Source of the DNA: an uncultured Paracoccaceae bacterium
GTDB lineage: Bacteria > Pseudomonadota > Alphaproteobacteria > Rhodobacterales > Rhodobacteraceae
Direction of reading: 5' to 3'
NCBI GenBank assembly: GCA_947493255.1
Contig: CANLQK010000002.1
Coordinates: 477,124 to 541,123 of the forward strand
DNA: 64,000 nt
Part shown: piece after piece, positions 23,304 to 32,575 of the stretch
Layout of the letters: the number at the start of each line of letters is the position of its first letter
How positions within the stretch are numbered: position 1 is the stretch's first letter
Program-made: the position numbers and the translations under genes
The notes under the pieces: model-generated
What the model saw: the letters and a program-made list of their open reading frames with translations, nothing else
Database searches by the model: none
Told to the model about the DNA's origin: nothing

Positions 23304-25595
23304 ATGGAGAAATTCGGGAAATCCCAGTCGGTGACACGGGTTGAGGACCGCAGGTTCTTAACAGGCGCAGGGCGCTATGTGGACGACATTGCGCCGGATG
23401 GGGCGTTGGTGGCGTTTGTGGTGCGGTCGAGCGTGGCCCACGGGGACATCACGGCGTTGGATGTTGCGCAGGCGCGCGATGCGGATGGTGTGCATTTGGT
23501 CGTGACATTGGCGGACCTTGAGGCTGCGGGTGTGCAGCCCGCCATGTCGGCGACTGTTGTTACGAACATTGATGGGACAAAAGGCGCGGAGCCTGAGCGG
23601 CCATTGCTGGCCCGTGACCGTGTGCGGTTTGTGGGTGAGCCCATAGCTGTGATTGTGGCAGACACAATGGCGCAGGCGCAGGACGCGGCTGAAATGGTTG
23701 TGTTGGATGTGGACGAGCGCGACGCCCACGTGGCGTTGGCAACCGGTGGCGAGCAATTGCACAACGAGGCGCCCAACAACATCGCGTTTGATTGGGGGCT
23801 GGGCGATGAAGCCGCCGTCGAGACCGCGTTAAGCAAAGCGGCGCATGTTGTCTCTGTGCCGGTTGAGGACAACCGCGTGATCGTAAATTCGATGGAGCCG
23901 CGCGGGTGTTATGCGGAGCCCGAGAACGGCGGGCGGTTACATGTCTGTGTAAACGGCCAAGGGGTGTGGGGCACGCGCGACAGCGTGGCGCGCGCCTTGG
24001 GGCTGGAAAAGGCCGACGTGCGCGTGACCAACCCAGATGTTGGCGGCGGGTTTGGCATGAAGGCCATGGATTACCCTGAAACATTCGTCGTGGCCCATGC
24101 CGCACGAGTGCTGGGGCGTGCGGTTGTTTGGATGTCTGGCCGATCAGAAGCGATGCAAAGCGACAATGCGGGACGAGACCTGACCAGCACCGCGACATTG
24201 GGCTTTGATGCGGATCACAAGTTGATTGCGTATAAGGTTGAAACGCTGGCGAACATGGGGGCCTATAATTCCCAGTTTGCGCAGCCCATTCAGACCGAAT
24301 TGTTCAGCAAAGTGCTGCCCGGTGTGTACGACATTCAAACGGTCTTTATGCGGACCAAAGGGATCTACACGAACACAACGCAGGTTGACGCCTATCGAGG
24401 GGCCGGTCGGCCCGAAGCGATTTTCATTTTGGAACGGGCAATGGATGCCGCCGCGCGTGAAATGGGGGTGGACCCATGGGAATTGCGCCGCCGCAGTTTC
24501 ATTCGCCCGGACCAGTTTCCTTACAGGTCTGCGACGGACCAGCCCTATGATGTTGGCGATTTTGAACGGGTTCTTAGCCGTGTGACCCAAGAAGCAGAGG
24601 TGGCGCAGTTTGCGGCACGACGCGCTGAAAGCGCAGCTGTCGGGCGTCTGCGCGGTATTGGGCTGTGCTATTACATTGAGAGCATTCTGGGCGACCCTTC
24701 GGAAACGAGCCGGATCGATTTCAATGAGAATGGCACTGTGTCGATCTTTGTTGGGACGCAAAGCAATGGGCAAGGACATGAAACTGTTTTTGCACAGTTT
24801 TTATCAGACCAAACAGGTATTCCTGCGGATCGGATTGCTGTCATTCAAGGCGATTCCGACCTGATTGAAAGGGGCGGCGGCACTGGTGGGTCTCGGTCGG
24901 TGACCGTCCAGAACACGGCAACACTGGCGACGGTTGAGGCGATAACCGATGGGTTTTCGGCGTTTCTGGCTGAACTGGAAGGCGTACCTGCGACGGATGT
25001 GTCGTTTGATGACGAACGGTTCCGTATAGCAGGGTCGAACCTGACACCAACGATGTTGGAAGTGGCCGACATGGCCCGTGATGCGGGACGCGATGACCTG
25101 CTGAGCCAATCAAAACGCATTACATTGGAAAGCCGCAGTTACCCCAACGGAGCCCATATTGCAGAGGTCGAAATTGACCCCGAAACCGGTGTCGTCACCA
25201 TAGAACGCTATACCGTCATTGATGATTTCGGGAACCTGATGAACCCGATGTTGGCTGAAGGGCAAGTGCATGGCGGTGTCGTACAAGGTGTGGGGCAGGC
25301 GCTGACCGAACGTGTTGTGTACGACGATAACGGGCAGTTGCTCACTGCAACGTTTATGGACTACGCGATGCCGAGGGCCGATGATGTCCCTATGATCTAT
25401 TTTGATACCGAAGCAACGCCGAGCCTGTACAATCCCATGGGGATGAAGGGCTGTGGCGAGGCAGGCACCGTAGGCGCATTGGCCGCGGTGACAAATGCTG
25501 TCCAAGATGCGGTTTGGGACCGTGGGGTACGTGATGTTCAAATGCCATTCACCCCCCACCGTGTTTGGGAAATGTTGAGGCAAGCCACTGTTTAG
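23304..25595 (+). CDS. Molybdopterin-binding large subunit of the xanthine dehydrogenase/CO dehydrogenase family (orphan)
   Basis: A 763-residue molybdoenzyme subunit of the CoxL/CutL type. The active-site loop reads DAYRGAGRPEA, the form II (BMS) signature, not the AYRCSFR of true CO dehydrogenase, and the catalytic Glu lies in MKGCGEAGTVG near the C-terminus. GGGFGMK and GGTGGSRS are cofactor-binding motifs. These enzymes normally need FAD (CoxM) and 2Fe-2S (CoxS) subunits, but neither is adjacent here. The ATG at 23304 with GGAGG upstream was chosen over an upstream in-frame start. Substrate unknown; CO oxidation should not be assumed. Confidence 0.88.
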   Translation: MEKFGKSQSVTRVEDRRFLTGAGRYVDDIAPDGALVAFVVRSSVAHGDITALDVAQARDADGVHLVVTLADLEAAGVQPAMSATVVTNIDGTKGAEPERPLLARDRVRFVGEPIAVIVADTMAQAQDAAEMVVLDVDERDAHVALATGGEQLHNEAPNNIAFDWGLGDEAAVETALSKAAHVVSVPVEDNRVIVNSMEPRGCYAEPENGGRLHVCVNGQGVWGTRDSVARALGLEKADVRVTNPDVGGGFGMKAMDYPETFVVAHAARVLGRAVVWMSGRSEAMQSDNAGRDLTSTATLGFDADHKLIAYKVETLANMGAYNSQFAQPIQTELFSKVLPGVYDIQTVFMRTKGIYTNTTQVDAYRGAGRPEAIFILERAMDAAAREMGVDPWELRRRSFIRPDQFPYRSATDQPYDVGDFERVLSRVTQEAEVAQFAARRAESAAVGRLRGIGLCYYIESILGDPSETSRIDFNENGTVSIFVGTQSNGQGHETVFAQFLSDQTGIPADRIAVIQGDSDLIERGGGTGGSRSVTVQNTATLATVEAITDGFSAFLAELEGVPATDVSFDDERFRIAGSNLTPTMLEVADMARDAGRDDLLSQSKRITLESRSYPNGAHIAEVEIDPETGVVTIERYTVIDDFGNLMNPMLAEGQVHGGVVQGVGQALTERVVYDDNGQLLTATFMDYAMPRADDVPMIYFDTEATPSLYNPMGMKGCGEAGTVGALAAVTNAVQDAVWDRGVRDVQMPFTPHRVWEMLRQATV

Positions 25596-25671
25596 TTTTC
25601 TTAAGACACTCTTTGGTCAAGGTCTTGGCGTCAAAAGCGAAGGGACCCGACAACGGGGGCACGCGACCCAT

Positions 25672-26634
25672 GTGATTATATTGGATGGGACGATGTCGTC
25701 GCTTGAACCGGGCCGCGATACCCATGCGGGGCAATTATATAAACTGCTGATCGAAGAAGGGCAGCGGGCAAACCTAACCGTATATTATGAACCGGGCATC
25801 CAATGGGATGGCTGGGATGGAATGTGGGATGTTATGCAGGGGCGTGGCATCAACCGTCAAATCAAACGCGCCTATGGAGTTTTGTCGTCAAGGTACCGTA
25901 AGGGCGATAAAATTATGCTGGTTGGATTTTCTCGTGGTGCGTATGCGGTGCGATCCTTGGCCGGTGTGATCGATATGGTGGGGTTGATTGACCACAATTG
26001 CGCGACAGAACGAAATGTTCAGTTGGCGTACCGCCATTACCGACGGGGTGGCAAAGGGAAAGCGGCGCAGGCGTTTTGTCGGAAGTTTTGCCATGATGAA
26101 GTTGAGATTGAAGCCGTGGCGGTTTGGGACACTGTGAAAGCGTTGGGCGTGCGGTTGCCGATCTTGTGGCGCTTTAGCGATGTGAAACATGCGTTTCACA
26201 ACCATGCGCTGGGCAACTCTATTGTGAATGGTTTTCATGCTTTGGCCATTGATGAACGGCGGCAAGCCTATGAACCTGTACTTTGGGAATGCCCCGTAGA
26301 TTGGGTTGGCAAAATGGAACAGGTTTGGTTCCCCGGTGCGCATGCAGATGTGGGCGGGCAGCTAAATTGTTATGAACCCGCGCGACCGTTGGCCAATCTT
26401 TCGATGGTCTGGATGTTAGAACGCCTACAGGGGTGCGGTTTGCCTTTGCCTGAAGATTGGTTAACGCGATTTCCCACAGACCCCCATGCGCCATCGCAGG
26501 GCGGATGGCGTGGCTGGTCAAAACTATTCTGGACCCGTCGAGCTCGGGTTGTTGGAAAGTGCAGATCGGAAGAAATACATCAATCCGTTCACGTCAGGCG
26601 TGGGCATCAAGACGGGGATGCCGTTCCAAATTGA
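25672..26634 (+). CDS. DUF2235 alpha/beta hydrolase-like protein
   Basis: A protein of at least 320 residues with the DUF2235 pattern: HVIILDGTMSS at the start, the nucleophile elbow LVGFSRGAYAVRSLAG, and FPGAHADVGG with the catalytic-type Asp/His region. The family includes phospholipase-type T6SS effectors and housekeeping hydrolases; no secretion gene is near. The listed GTG is only the first standard start. The frame is open and protein-like for 31 codons upstream (back to 25579), where the only plausible start is CTG at 25588 behind a GAGG, so the true N-terminus is probably longer. Confidence 0.75.
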   Translation: MIILDGTMSSLEPGRDTHAGQLYKLLIEEGQRANLTVYYEPGIQWDGWDGMWDVMQGRGINRQIKRAYGVLSSRYRKGDKIMLVGFSRGAYAVRSLAGVIDMVGLIDHNCATERNVQLAYRHYRRGGKGKAAQAFCRKFCHDEVEIEAVAVWDTVKALGVRLPILWRFSDVKHAFHNHALGNSIVNGFHALAIDERRQAYEPVLWECPVDWVGKMEQVWFPGAHADVGGQLNCYEPARPLANLSMVWMLERLQGCGLPLPEDWLTRFPTDPHAPSQGGWRGWSKLFWTRRARVVGKCRSEEIHQSVHVRRGHQDGDAVPN

Positions 26635-26637
26635 CGG

Positions 26638-27501
26638 TTATGCTACGTTTTCAAACTGGGCTTTGGGGGTGATGCCCAAGGCGTGGCAGATGTCGCGGGT
26701 CAATTCTGGTTTGTTGAGCGTGTAGAAATGCAAGTGGTCTGCGCCCTCTGAACGCAAGTCATCGCACAGTTCTGTGGCTTGCGCTGTGGCAAGAAGATCG
26801 GCGGCTTCTGCGTCATTTGCGTTGTTGAACGCGTCGCGCAGGACCTGCGGGATGTTCGCGCCACATTGTGCCGCAAATTTTTGCACACCCTTCCAGTTTT
26901 CGATGGGCAAGATACCCGGCAGGATTGGTGCGGTGATGCCCGCGTCTGCACAGGCGTCACGGAACCGCAGAAAGGTGTCTGCTTCAAAAAAGAACTGGGT
27001 GATGGCACGGGTGGCACCGGCATCGATTTTGGCTTTTAGGTGATCAACGCAAGCCTGTTGGCTGGCGGCATCTGGGTGCGTTTCTGGGTAGGCACCGACG
27101 GTGACCTCGAAACCTTTGTCGGCAAGGGCACGGGTGAGATCGATGGAGCCTGAGAAACCTTCAGGATGTGCGCGGTATGCGCCTGCGTCTTTTGGTGGAT
27201 CGCCGCGCAGCGCCACGATGTGGTTCACGCCGGATGCTTTGTAAGTATCTGCAATCGCAAGGGTTTCTTCGCGGGTGGCGTCCACGCAGGTCAGGTGGGC
27301 CGCAACGGACAAAGGCGTTGTTTTGTTAAGAGCCTCGACCGCTTCGTGGGTCAGTTTGCGGGTTGTTCCGCCAGCACCGTAGGTAACTGAAACGAAGGTC
27401 GGATCAAGGGGGGCCAATGTCTGCACGCAGTCCCACAGACGAAAGGACGCCTGCAAGGATTTGGGTGGAAAGAATTCGAAAGAGACGGACGGGCGGGACA
27501 T
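26638..27501 (-). CDS. metF: Methylenetetrahydrofolate reductase
   Basis: A 287-residue FAD enzyme that reduces 5,10-methylene-THF to 5-methyl-THF for methionine synthesis. The N-terminus VSFEFFPPKS, the FVSVTYGAGG strand, the VALRGDPP loop and the ITQFFFEAD motif are all present. It is divergent from metR, with a MetR-like box between them, so control by MetR with homocysteine is likely. The stop is only 3 bp from the convergent DUF2235 gene stop. Confidence 0.95.
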   Translation of the reverse strand: MSRPSVSFEFFPPKSLQASFRLWDCVQTLAPLDPTFVSVTYGAGGTTRKLTHEAVEALNKTTPLSVAAHLTCVDATREETLAIADTYKASGVNHIVALRGDPPKDAGAYRAHPEGFSGSIDLTRALADKGFEVTVGAYPETHPDAASQQACVDHLKAKIDAGATRAITQFFFEADTFLRFRDACADAGITAPILPGILPIENWKGVQKFAAQCGANIPQVLRDAFNNANDAEAADLLATAQATELCDDLRSEGADHLHFYTLNKPELTRDICHALGITPKAQFENVA

Positions 27502-27548
27502 TGCGGACTACTCCTAAAGGTTGCCTCCTTATCCGTTATCGGCTTATG

Positions 27549-27561
27549 TGAGGCAAATTCA
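27549..27561. promoter_or_regulatory. Candidate MetR binding site
   Basis: TGAG-GCAAA-TTCA differs at one position from the MetR consensus TGAA-N5-TTCA. It lies in the 93-bp gap between metF and metR, 48 bp before metF and 34 bp before metR. Confidence 0.45.
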
Positions 27562-27594
27562 TAAATCTCACGAAGTTCATGAGGCTTACTAACA

Positions 27595-28500
27595 ATGCAT
27601 ATTGAGTTCCGGCATTTGCGTACGATTAAGGCCATTCATGAAACCGGTGGGCTGGCCCGTGCTGCGGATACGTTGGGCATTACGCAATCAGCGTTGAGCC
27701 ACCAGATCAAAGGGATTGAGGATCAGGCGGGGGTGGAGCTGTTTGTGCGCCGATCCAAGCCCTTGAAACTGTCAGCTGCGGGGCAACGTTTATTGGCGGC
27801 TGCGAACCGGATCTTGCCAGAGGTCGCAGCGCTAGAAGCCGAGTTTTCAGGGCTTGTTCAAGGTAGCGCTGGGCGGATGCATATCGCAATCGAATGCCAT
27901 GCCTGTTTTGAGTGGTTGTTTCCTGTGTTGGAAGGGTTTCGCAAGGCGTGGCCCGATGTCGACGTGGATATTCGCCCGGGGTTAGCGTTTGATGCGTTGC
28001 CTGCGTTGCGCAAAGAAGAAGTCGATTTGGTGGTGTCGTCGGACCCCGAAGACATGCCAGGGGTGACGTTCTTACCGTTGTTTGATTACGAGCCGGTGTT
28101 TGTTGCAGCGGCGAACCACCCGTTGGCACAAAAGCCATACATCGAACCAGAAGATTTTCGGGATGAAACGTTGATCACCTATCCGGTGGACCGCGCGCGC
28201 CTTGATGTGTTTTCGCAATTGCTGACCCCTGCGAAAGTGAACCCGAAAGAGGTACGCCAAGTTGAGCTAACGGCCGTTATTTTATTGCTTGTTGCGTCTA
28301 ATCGTGGGGTCGCAGTGCTACCCGATTGGGTTGTGCGGCAATCGTCATATGGGTCTGACTATGTGACACGTCCATTGACGGAAACAGGGCTTACACGGCG
28401 GTTATATGCCGCTGTTCGCACCGACGAGGCAGACCTGCCGTATGTGTCGCATTTGGTGCGCAATGCGCGCCAAGAAGCGGTGAAGCTACAACGGAGCTAA
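27595..28500 (+). CDS. metR: LysR-type regulator of methionine genes
   Basis: A 301-residue LysR regulator: N-terminal winged helix-turn-helix (TIKAIHETGGLARAADTLGI then QSALSHQIKGIED) and a type 2 periplasmic-binding-like effector domain. The ECHACFEWLFPVLEGFR stretch is typical of MetR. Position opposite metF supports the assignment. Its stop overlaps the end of the convergent GGDEF-EAL gene by 4 bp. Confidence 0.9.
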   Translation: MHIEFRHLRTIKAIHETGGLARAADTLGITQSALSHQIKGIEDQAGVELFVRRSKPLKLSAAGQRLLAAANRILPEVAALEAEFSGLVQGSAGRMHIAIECHACFEWLFPVLEGFRKAWPDVDVDIRPGLAFDALPALRKEEVDLVVSSDPEDMPGVTFLPLFDYEPVFVAAANHPLAQKPYIEPEDFRDETLITYPVDRARLDVFSQLLTPAKVNPKEVRQVELTAVILLLVASNRGVAVLPDWVVRQSSYGSDYVTRPLTETGLTRRLYAAVRTDEADLPYVSHLVRNARQEAVKLQRS

Positions 28501-30431
28501 GCCGCGGTTTGGCGTTCCAGAAGGGCAATCGCTTTTTCGTGTGGGATGGCGGGGCGGAAGAGATAGCCTTGTGCGGTCTTGCAGCCCATTGCCAATAAAG
28601 CCTGTTTTTGGGCGCTTGTTTCAACGCCTTCAGCTATCACTGCCAAACCGAGCTGGAACGCGGTGTCGATAAAGCTGCGAACAACGATGTCGTTGGCGGT
28701 GTCTTGGCCGAGGTGTTCAATGAAAGACGTGTCGATCTTTATCTCGTCCAAATCGAAATGTTGGAGGAGGGGGAACGGAGCGACGCCGGTTCCAAAGTCG
28801 TCCAATGAAATTTTGATACCGCGGTCGCGAAGTGCCTTTATCGAGGCACCAACGGCATCGGCCGTCCGGTCTGTAAAAGCATCTGCAGTGATTTCCAAAG
28901 TGAGACGCCGAGCGATTTGAGCATCTTGTGCGATAATGGCCTGCAGCGCGCGTCGTTTTTGGGCTGACGCGAGCATAATTCCGGGGACATTGAATGAGAT
29001 CTGACCGGGATCAAGGTGCTGATCCAACATCTGTTTGATGTCGGCAACGACCTGTCTGGCCATGGACGTCGAGACCTCTTGTTGTAACCCGAGCGCGTCT
29101 ATTTCTGACATGAAATCTTTGGGCCCTCGGATGCTGCCATCTGGGTGATGCCAACGGGCCAAAGCTTCGAAACCTAGGGTTTGGCCTGTCATCAGGTCTA
29201 TTTTGGGTTGGTAGTAGGGGCGCAGCCGGTGGTTAGAAACGGCCTCGATAAGGGCTTGCTTGTCTGTGGCAGACAACTGGTTCTCAAGCAAATTTGGATG
29301 ATGAAGAATGAGGCCGGATTCAGGTGCGCGTTTTGCCATGGACATCGCTTGGTCCGCTGCCGAGCACAGCGCGCTGACTGTGTCAGATCTAGGGGTACCT
29401 TTGGGGTTGGTTAACGCCACGCCGATGCTGGCGGTGACTTTCAATTGGTGAGCCTCCCAATTGATGGTTCGACTGATAACCTGCCCAAGATCCTGTGCCA
29501 TCCGACGGGCGTCGGCATCCCCATCAAGATCGCACACAGCGCAGATGAATTCATCACCGCCCATGCGGCCCACGATGCCGCAATTCCCGACAACACGCTT
29601 TAGTCGTTCCGCGATCGTTTCTAGGACGATGTCACCTGCAATATGGCTGTAGGTGTCATTGATGGGTTTGAAATTGTCTAACCCCAGCATGTAAACCGCA
29701 ACTTGCCCGTCTGTTTCATGCAGGTCTTCGAGCATGACATTGAGGGCTGTATCAAAAGAACGACGGTTAAGGAGGCCCGTAAGCGCGTCTATTCGCAGTG
29801 CGTCTTCCAATTGTGATGCGCGGGCCGATGCGGACGCTTCAGCGACCACAAGCGCGTGTTCGACCTTCATATGCACGCGGAGCGTTTCGGTGGAGACGTA
29901 AATAAATGCGCAGACAGACGCCAGAACCATGCCCCATTCGGTTGGCGTTGATGCGGCGGGGGGTGTTGCTGGCATTTGAAGGACTGTGAGAGCAAGAATG
30001 AGAAACGCTGGGATCAGCCGTGCATAGAGGAAGAGGGGAACGCGAGACCATGTATTGGCAATTTGAACCTGCGCCCCCAGCACCCAAAGAATGGCGATGA
30101 CTTTCATCGCTATCGAGGGGTCTCTGGCCAAGAAAAGCGACGGCAAAAGGTAGATAAAGGTGTTCAGGATGCCGAGAAAGAAACCGATCAGCAGCAGTTG
30201 GTCGCTGTCCAACCCAGACAAAACGCGGCGCCGTTTGAAAACCAAAACGGAAATGGTTTCGAAGACCAAAACCCAAATAGCGACGCCAAGTGCAACCCCG
30301 ATATGTCCTTTCCAAAAGGCGAGCGCACAGACGGATAGGGCCGCGACGATCTGCGTTGGCCTATCACGAGTGATTAGGCGTACTACATCGTTGAAATGAG
30401 GCCGATTTACGGTCTTTATGATGGCAAACAT
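28497..30431 (-). CDS. Membrane-bound GGDEF-EAL cyclic di-GMP protein
   Basis: A 644-residue protein with about six membrane spans in residues 25-185, a GGDEF domain (about 205-375) and an EAL domain (about 385-640). The cyclase motif is intact (GRMGGDEF). The phosphodiesterase set is also intact: FEALARW, SFNVPG, LEITADAF, LDDFGTG, IKIDTSFI and AEGVET. Both activities are therefore possible, and which dominates cannot be told from sequence. The membrane part is not a recognised sensor family. Confidence 0.92.
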   Translation of the reverse strand: MFAIIKTVNRPHFNDVVRLITRDRPTQIVAALSVCALAFWKGHIGVALGVAIWVLVFETISVLVFKRRRVLSGLDSDQLLLIGFFLGILNTFIYLLPSLFLARDPSIAMKVIAILWVLGAQVQIANTWSRVPLFLYARLIPAFLILALTVLQMPATPPAASTPTEWGMVLASVCAFIYVSTETLRVHMKVEHALVVAEASASARASQLEDALRIDALTGLLNRRSFDTALNVMLEDLHETDGQVAVYMLGLDNFKPINDTYSHIAGDIVLETIAERLKRVVGNCGIVGRMGGDEFICAVCDLDGDADARRMAQDLGQVISRTINWEAHQLKVTASIGVALTNPKGTPRSDTVSALCSAADQAMSMAKRAPESGLILHHPNLLENQLSATDKQALIEAVSNHRLRPYYQPKIDLMTGQTLGFEALARWHHPDGSIRGPKDFMSEIDALGLQQEVSTSMARQVVADIKQMLDQHLDPGQISFNVPGIMLASAQKRRALQAIIAQDAQIARRLTLEITADAFTDRTADAVGASIKALRDRGIKISLDDFGTGVAPFPLLQHFDLDEIKIDTSFIEHLGQDTANDIVVRSFIDTAFQLGLAVIAEGVETSAQKQALLAMGCKTAQGYLFRPAIPHEKAIALLERQTAA

Positions 30432-30620
30432 TGCAGACCCTAGTGTCTAATGTTTGCCACCATAAAGGAAGAAGTTCCGCTAAGTGTTAACTTTTCGGGG
30501 CGCTTGTTAATATTTCAACATGACTGCGCCTCTTGTCGGGCCTTGAATGCTCGCCTATACGCCGCCACAATAGGCGGCTGACAAAGTGCTGGCCTAACCC
30601 AGGTGCCATAGGAGACCGAC

Positions 30621-31418
30621 ATGGTTGCGAGTGCGAACCTAAACGTGATGATGAAGACAGCCCGTCGTGCGGGCCGCGCCCTGCTGAAGGACTTTGGCGA
30701 GGTTGAAAACTTGCAGGTTTCCAAGAAGGGCCCCGGAGACTTCGTCAGCCGTGCGGACCGTAATGCGGAAGTCATCATTCGCGACGCATTGATCGAGGCG
30801 CGTCCGACCTATGGTTTCATGGGTGAAGAGGGCGGCGAGATTGAGGGCGAAGACCCGACACGCCGCTGGATCGTTGACCCGCTGGATGGCACGACAAACT
30901 TTTTGCACGGGATGCCGCATTGGTCCGTTTCGATTGCCTTGGAACACAAGGGTCAGATCGTGGCCGGTGTTGTTTACGATCCGTGCAAGGACGAATTGTT
31001 TTTTGCTGAAAAGGGCGAAGGCGCTTGGATGAATGAAACCCGTATTCGGGTGTCCGGCCGCACGCGTCTTTCTGAATCCGTGTTTGGCGCGGGCCTGCCG
31101 CCGGATGGTGGAAAGTATCTGCCAGAAATGTTCCGCGATATGGGTAAACTGCTGCCAGCATGTTCGGGCATGCGTCGCAATGGTGCGGCATCGCTGGATC
31201 TGGCATGGGTCGCTGCGGGCCGGTTTGATGGCTATTGGGAATACAACCTGAAACCTTGGGACATCGCCGCGGGCATCATCATTGCCAAAGAGGCTGGTGC
31301 CTTTGTTGAACCGTTGATTGAAGGCACCAATTTGCTAGACGATGGTCACATATTGGCCGGCGCCGAGCCGATTTTTGAAACGTTTGCGAAAACGTTGCGG
31401 TCTGCGGCCAAATCGTAA
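30621..31418 (+). CDS. suhB: Inositol monophosphatase family protein
   Basis: A 265-residue Mg-dependent phosphatase. The metal-binding motifs GEEGGE and WIVDPLDGTTNFLHG and the C-terminal WDIAAGIIIAKEAGA are intact. SuhB-type members hydrolyse inositol-1-phosphate and in E. coli also take part in rRNA antitermination. TAGGAGA precedes the ATG. It is monocistronic, convergent with the VOC gene 7 bp away. Confidence 0.93.
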   Translation: MVASANLNVMMKTARRAGRALLKDFGEVENLQVSKKGPGDFVSRADRNAEVIIRDALIEARPTYGFMGEEGGEIEGEDPTRRWIVDPLDGTTNFLHGMPHWSVSIALEHKGQIVAGVVYDPCKDELFFAEKGEGAWMNETRIRVSGRTRLSESVFGAGLPPDGGKYLPEMFRDMGKLLPACSGMRRNGAASLDLAWVAAGRFDGYWEYNLKPWDIAAGIIIAKEAGAFVEPLIEGTNLLDDGHILAGAEPIFETFAKTLRSAAKS

Positions 31419-31425
31419 CCCGAAA

Positions 31426-31833
31426 TCAGCCATCTGCTGTTGGGGCGGGTGGCAATTCGGCGAATAGATCAATCTGATATCCGTCCGGGTCTTTGACGGT
31501 GGCGTAGCGCTGCCCCCAAAAGGCATCCCAAGGTTCAACTGTGAGGGTGTGACCCGCGGCGGCAAGTTTTGCGGCAATCGCGTCAACCTCGGCGGGGCTG
31601 TCACACAGCATGGCGATAGCGGAATGGTTCGCGGGAACGGGGGCTGCGCCTGTAAGCTGTTCCATCAATTCTGCGGTGTCGATCATCAGGCGCACCTCGC
31701 CCGGTTTTGTGATGGGTTCGACGTGTTTGTCGTCGGGCCCCCAAGCCGGAAATTCGAACCCGAGCAATTCGTAAAACGCGACAGATTTTCCCATGTCGGT
31801 GGTCGAGACGGCGACGGCATCTAGGCGGGGCAT
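31426..31833 (-). CDS. VOC (glyoxalase-like) protein
   Basis: A 135-residue protein with two beta-alpha-beta-beta-beta modules (VAVSTTDMGKSVAFYELLGF and ATVKDPDGYQIDLFAE). The Glu in EVRLMID and the end-of-fold Asp are in places used for metal binding, but the substrate is unknown. It is last in a four-gene operon behind the two GFA genes, with a TAATG overlap. Confidence 0.82.
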   Translation of the reverse strand: MPRLDAVAVSTTDMGKSVAFYELLGFEFPAWGPDDKHVEPITKPGEVRLMIDTAELMEQLTGAAPVPANHSAIAMLCDSPAEVDAIAAKLAAAGHTLTVEPWDAFWGQRYATVKDPDGYQIDLFAELPPAPTADG

Positions 31834-32201
31834 TATGTGTCCTTTCGGTCGGAGGGATGGTTGACGCCATCATCCCACGGCAGTGGTTCGTGTTCGGCGG
31901 GGTTAACCCCTTCGATCCCGCCCATGTTGACCCCGAATTCATTGGGGTTAGATCGGCGTTGGTGGTGTGTGTAGATGCCGCAGGTCTTGCAGAAATGATG
32001 TTTGGCGGTACTGGTGCCCCATGTGTACAGGGTCAGGTGATCGGCGCCGCGCACCACCCGAAGATCGCCCATATTCACGGTAACGGCGGCCACGCCGCGA
32101 CGGCGACAAAATGAGCAATCACAACGGCGCGCAGATTTTAGCCCGTCGGCCAATGTTACGTCGAGTTCGACTGCGCCGCAGTGACAGGTCACTTTGGTCA
32201 T
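31833..32201 (-). CDS. GFA (CENP-V) family zinc protein, second tandem copy
   Basis: A 122-residue beta-tent protein with the family zinc cysteines: CHCGAVELDV, CDCSFCRRRG and FCKTCGIYTHH. The family was named for glutathione-dependent formaldehyde activation, but most members have no tested function. It is clearly paralogous to the next gene upstream, with which it overlaps by 4 bp, so a tandem duplication is likely. Confidence 0.88.
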   Translation of the reverse strand: MTKVTCHCGAVELDVTLADGLKSARRCDCSFCRRRGVAAVTVNMGDLRVVRGADHLTLYTWGTSTAKHHFCKTCGIYTHHQRRSNPNEFGVNMGGIEGVNPAEHEPLPWDDGVNHPSDRKDT

Positions 32202-32575
32202 CTGGGCACCTTTGAAAAATCAGCGGGTTGATAGTTTTTGCCATCGACCCAGCCGATCGAGTCGTGATCGCGGGGATCGACGCCCTCGATCCCGCAAAGA
32301 TTGACGGCATAGCCTTCGCGCGGGTCCGCGTGTTGGTGATGGGTGTAGACGCCGCAGGTTTTGCAAAAGAAATGTTCCTCTTGCCGTGTGTTCCATTGGT
32401 ACAGGGTCAGGCTGTCTTGGCCTTTGACGATCTGCAAATCGCCTTTGGCAACAAACACCACTGCGGGGCCGCGTTTGGCGCAAAAGGAACAATCGCAACG
32501 GCGCGCATCGGATAGGGGTTCGGATAGCGTCACCTGAAGTTCAACGGCGCCGCAATGGCAGGTCACTTTGGTCAT
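32198..32575 (-). CDS. GFA (CENP-V) family zinc protein, first tandem copy
   Basis: A 125-residue protein starting MTKVTCHCGAVELQV, identical to its neighbour in the first 13 residues except for the later divergence, with the same CDCSFC and FCKTCGVYTHH zinc motifs. It overlaps the rhomboid gene by 4 bp upstream and its paralogue by 4 bp downstream. The two copies differ mainly in the C-terminal third. Confidence 0.88.
   Translation of the reverse strand: MTKVTCHCGAVELQVTLSEPLSDARRCDCSFCAKRGPAVVFVAKGDLQIVKGQDSLTLYQWNTRQEEHFFCKTCGVYTHHQHADPREGYAVNLCGIEGVDPRDHDSIGWVDGKNYQPADFSKVPR

Noticed and set aside
23560..24779. Two overlapping 210-residue open frames on the minus strand
   Set aside because: Both are antisense to the coxL-like gene, rich in Arg, Pro and His with no family pattern.
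23304..25595. Naming the molybdoenzyme a CO dehydrogenase
   Set aside because: The active-site loop is DAYRGAGRPEA, not the AYRCSFR of form I CO dehydrogenase, and the partner subunits are missing.
26457..26725. Overlapping plus-strand frames at the end of the DUF2235 gene, considered as a frameshift
   Set aside because: The annotated frame keeps the family-like ending (RRARVVG, then SEEIHQSV), so no frameshift is needed.
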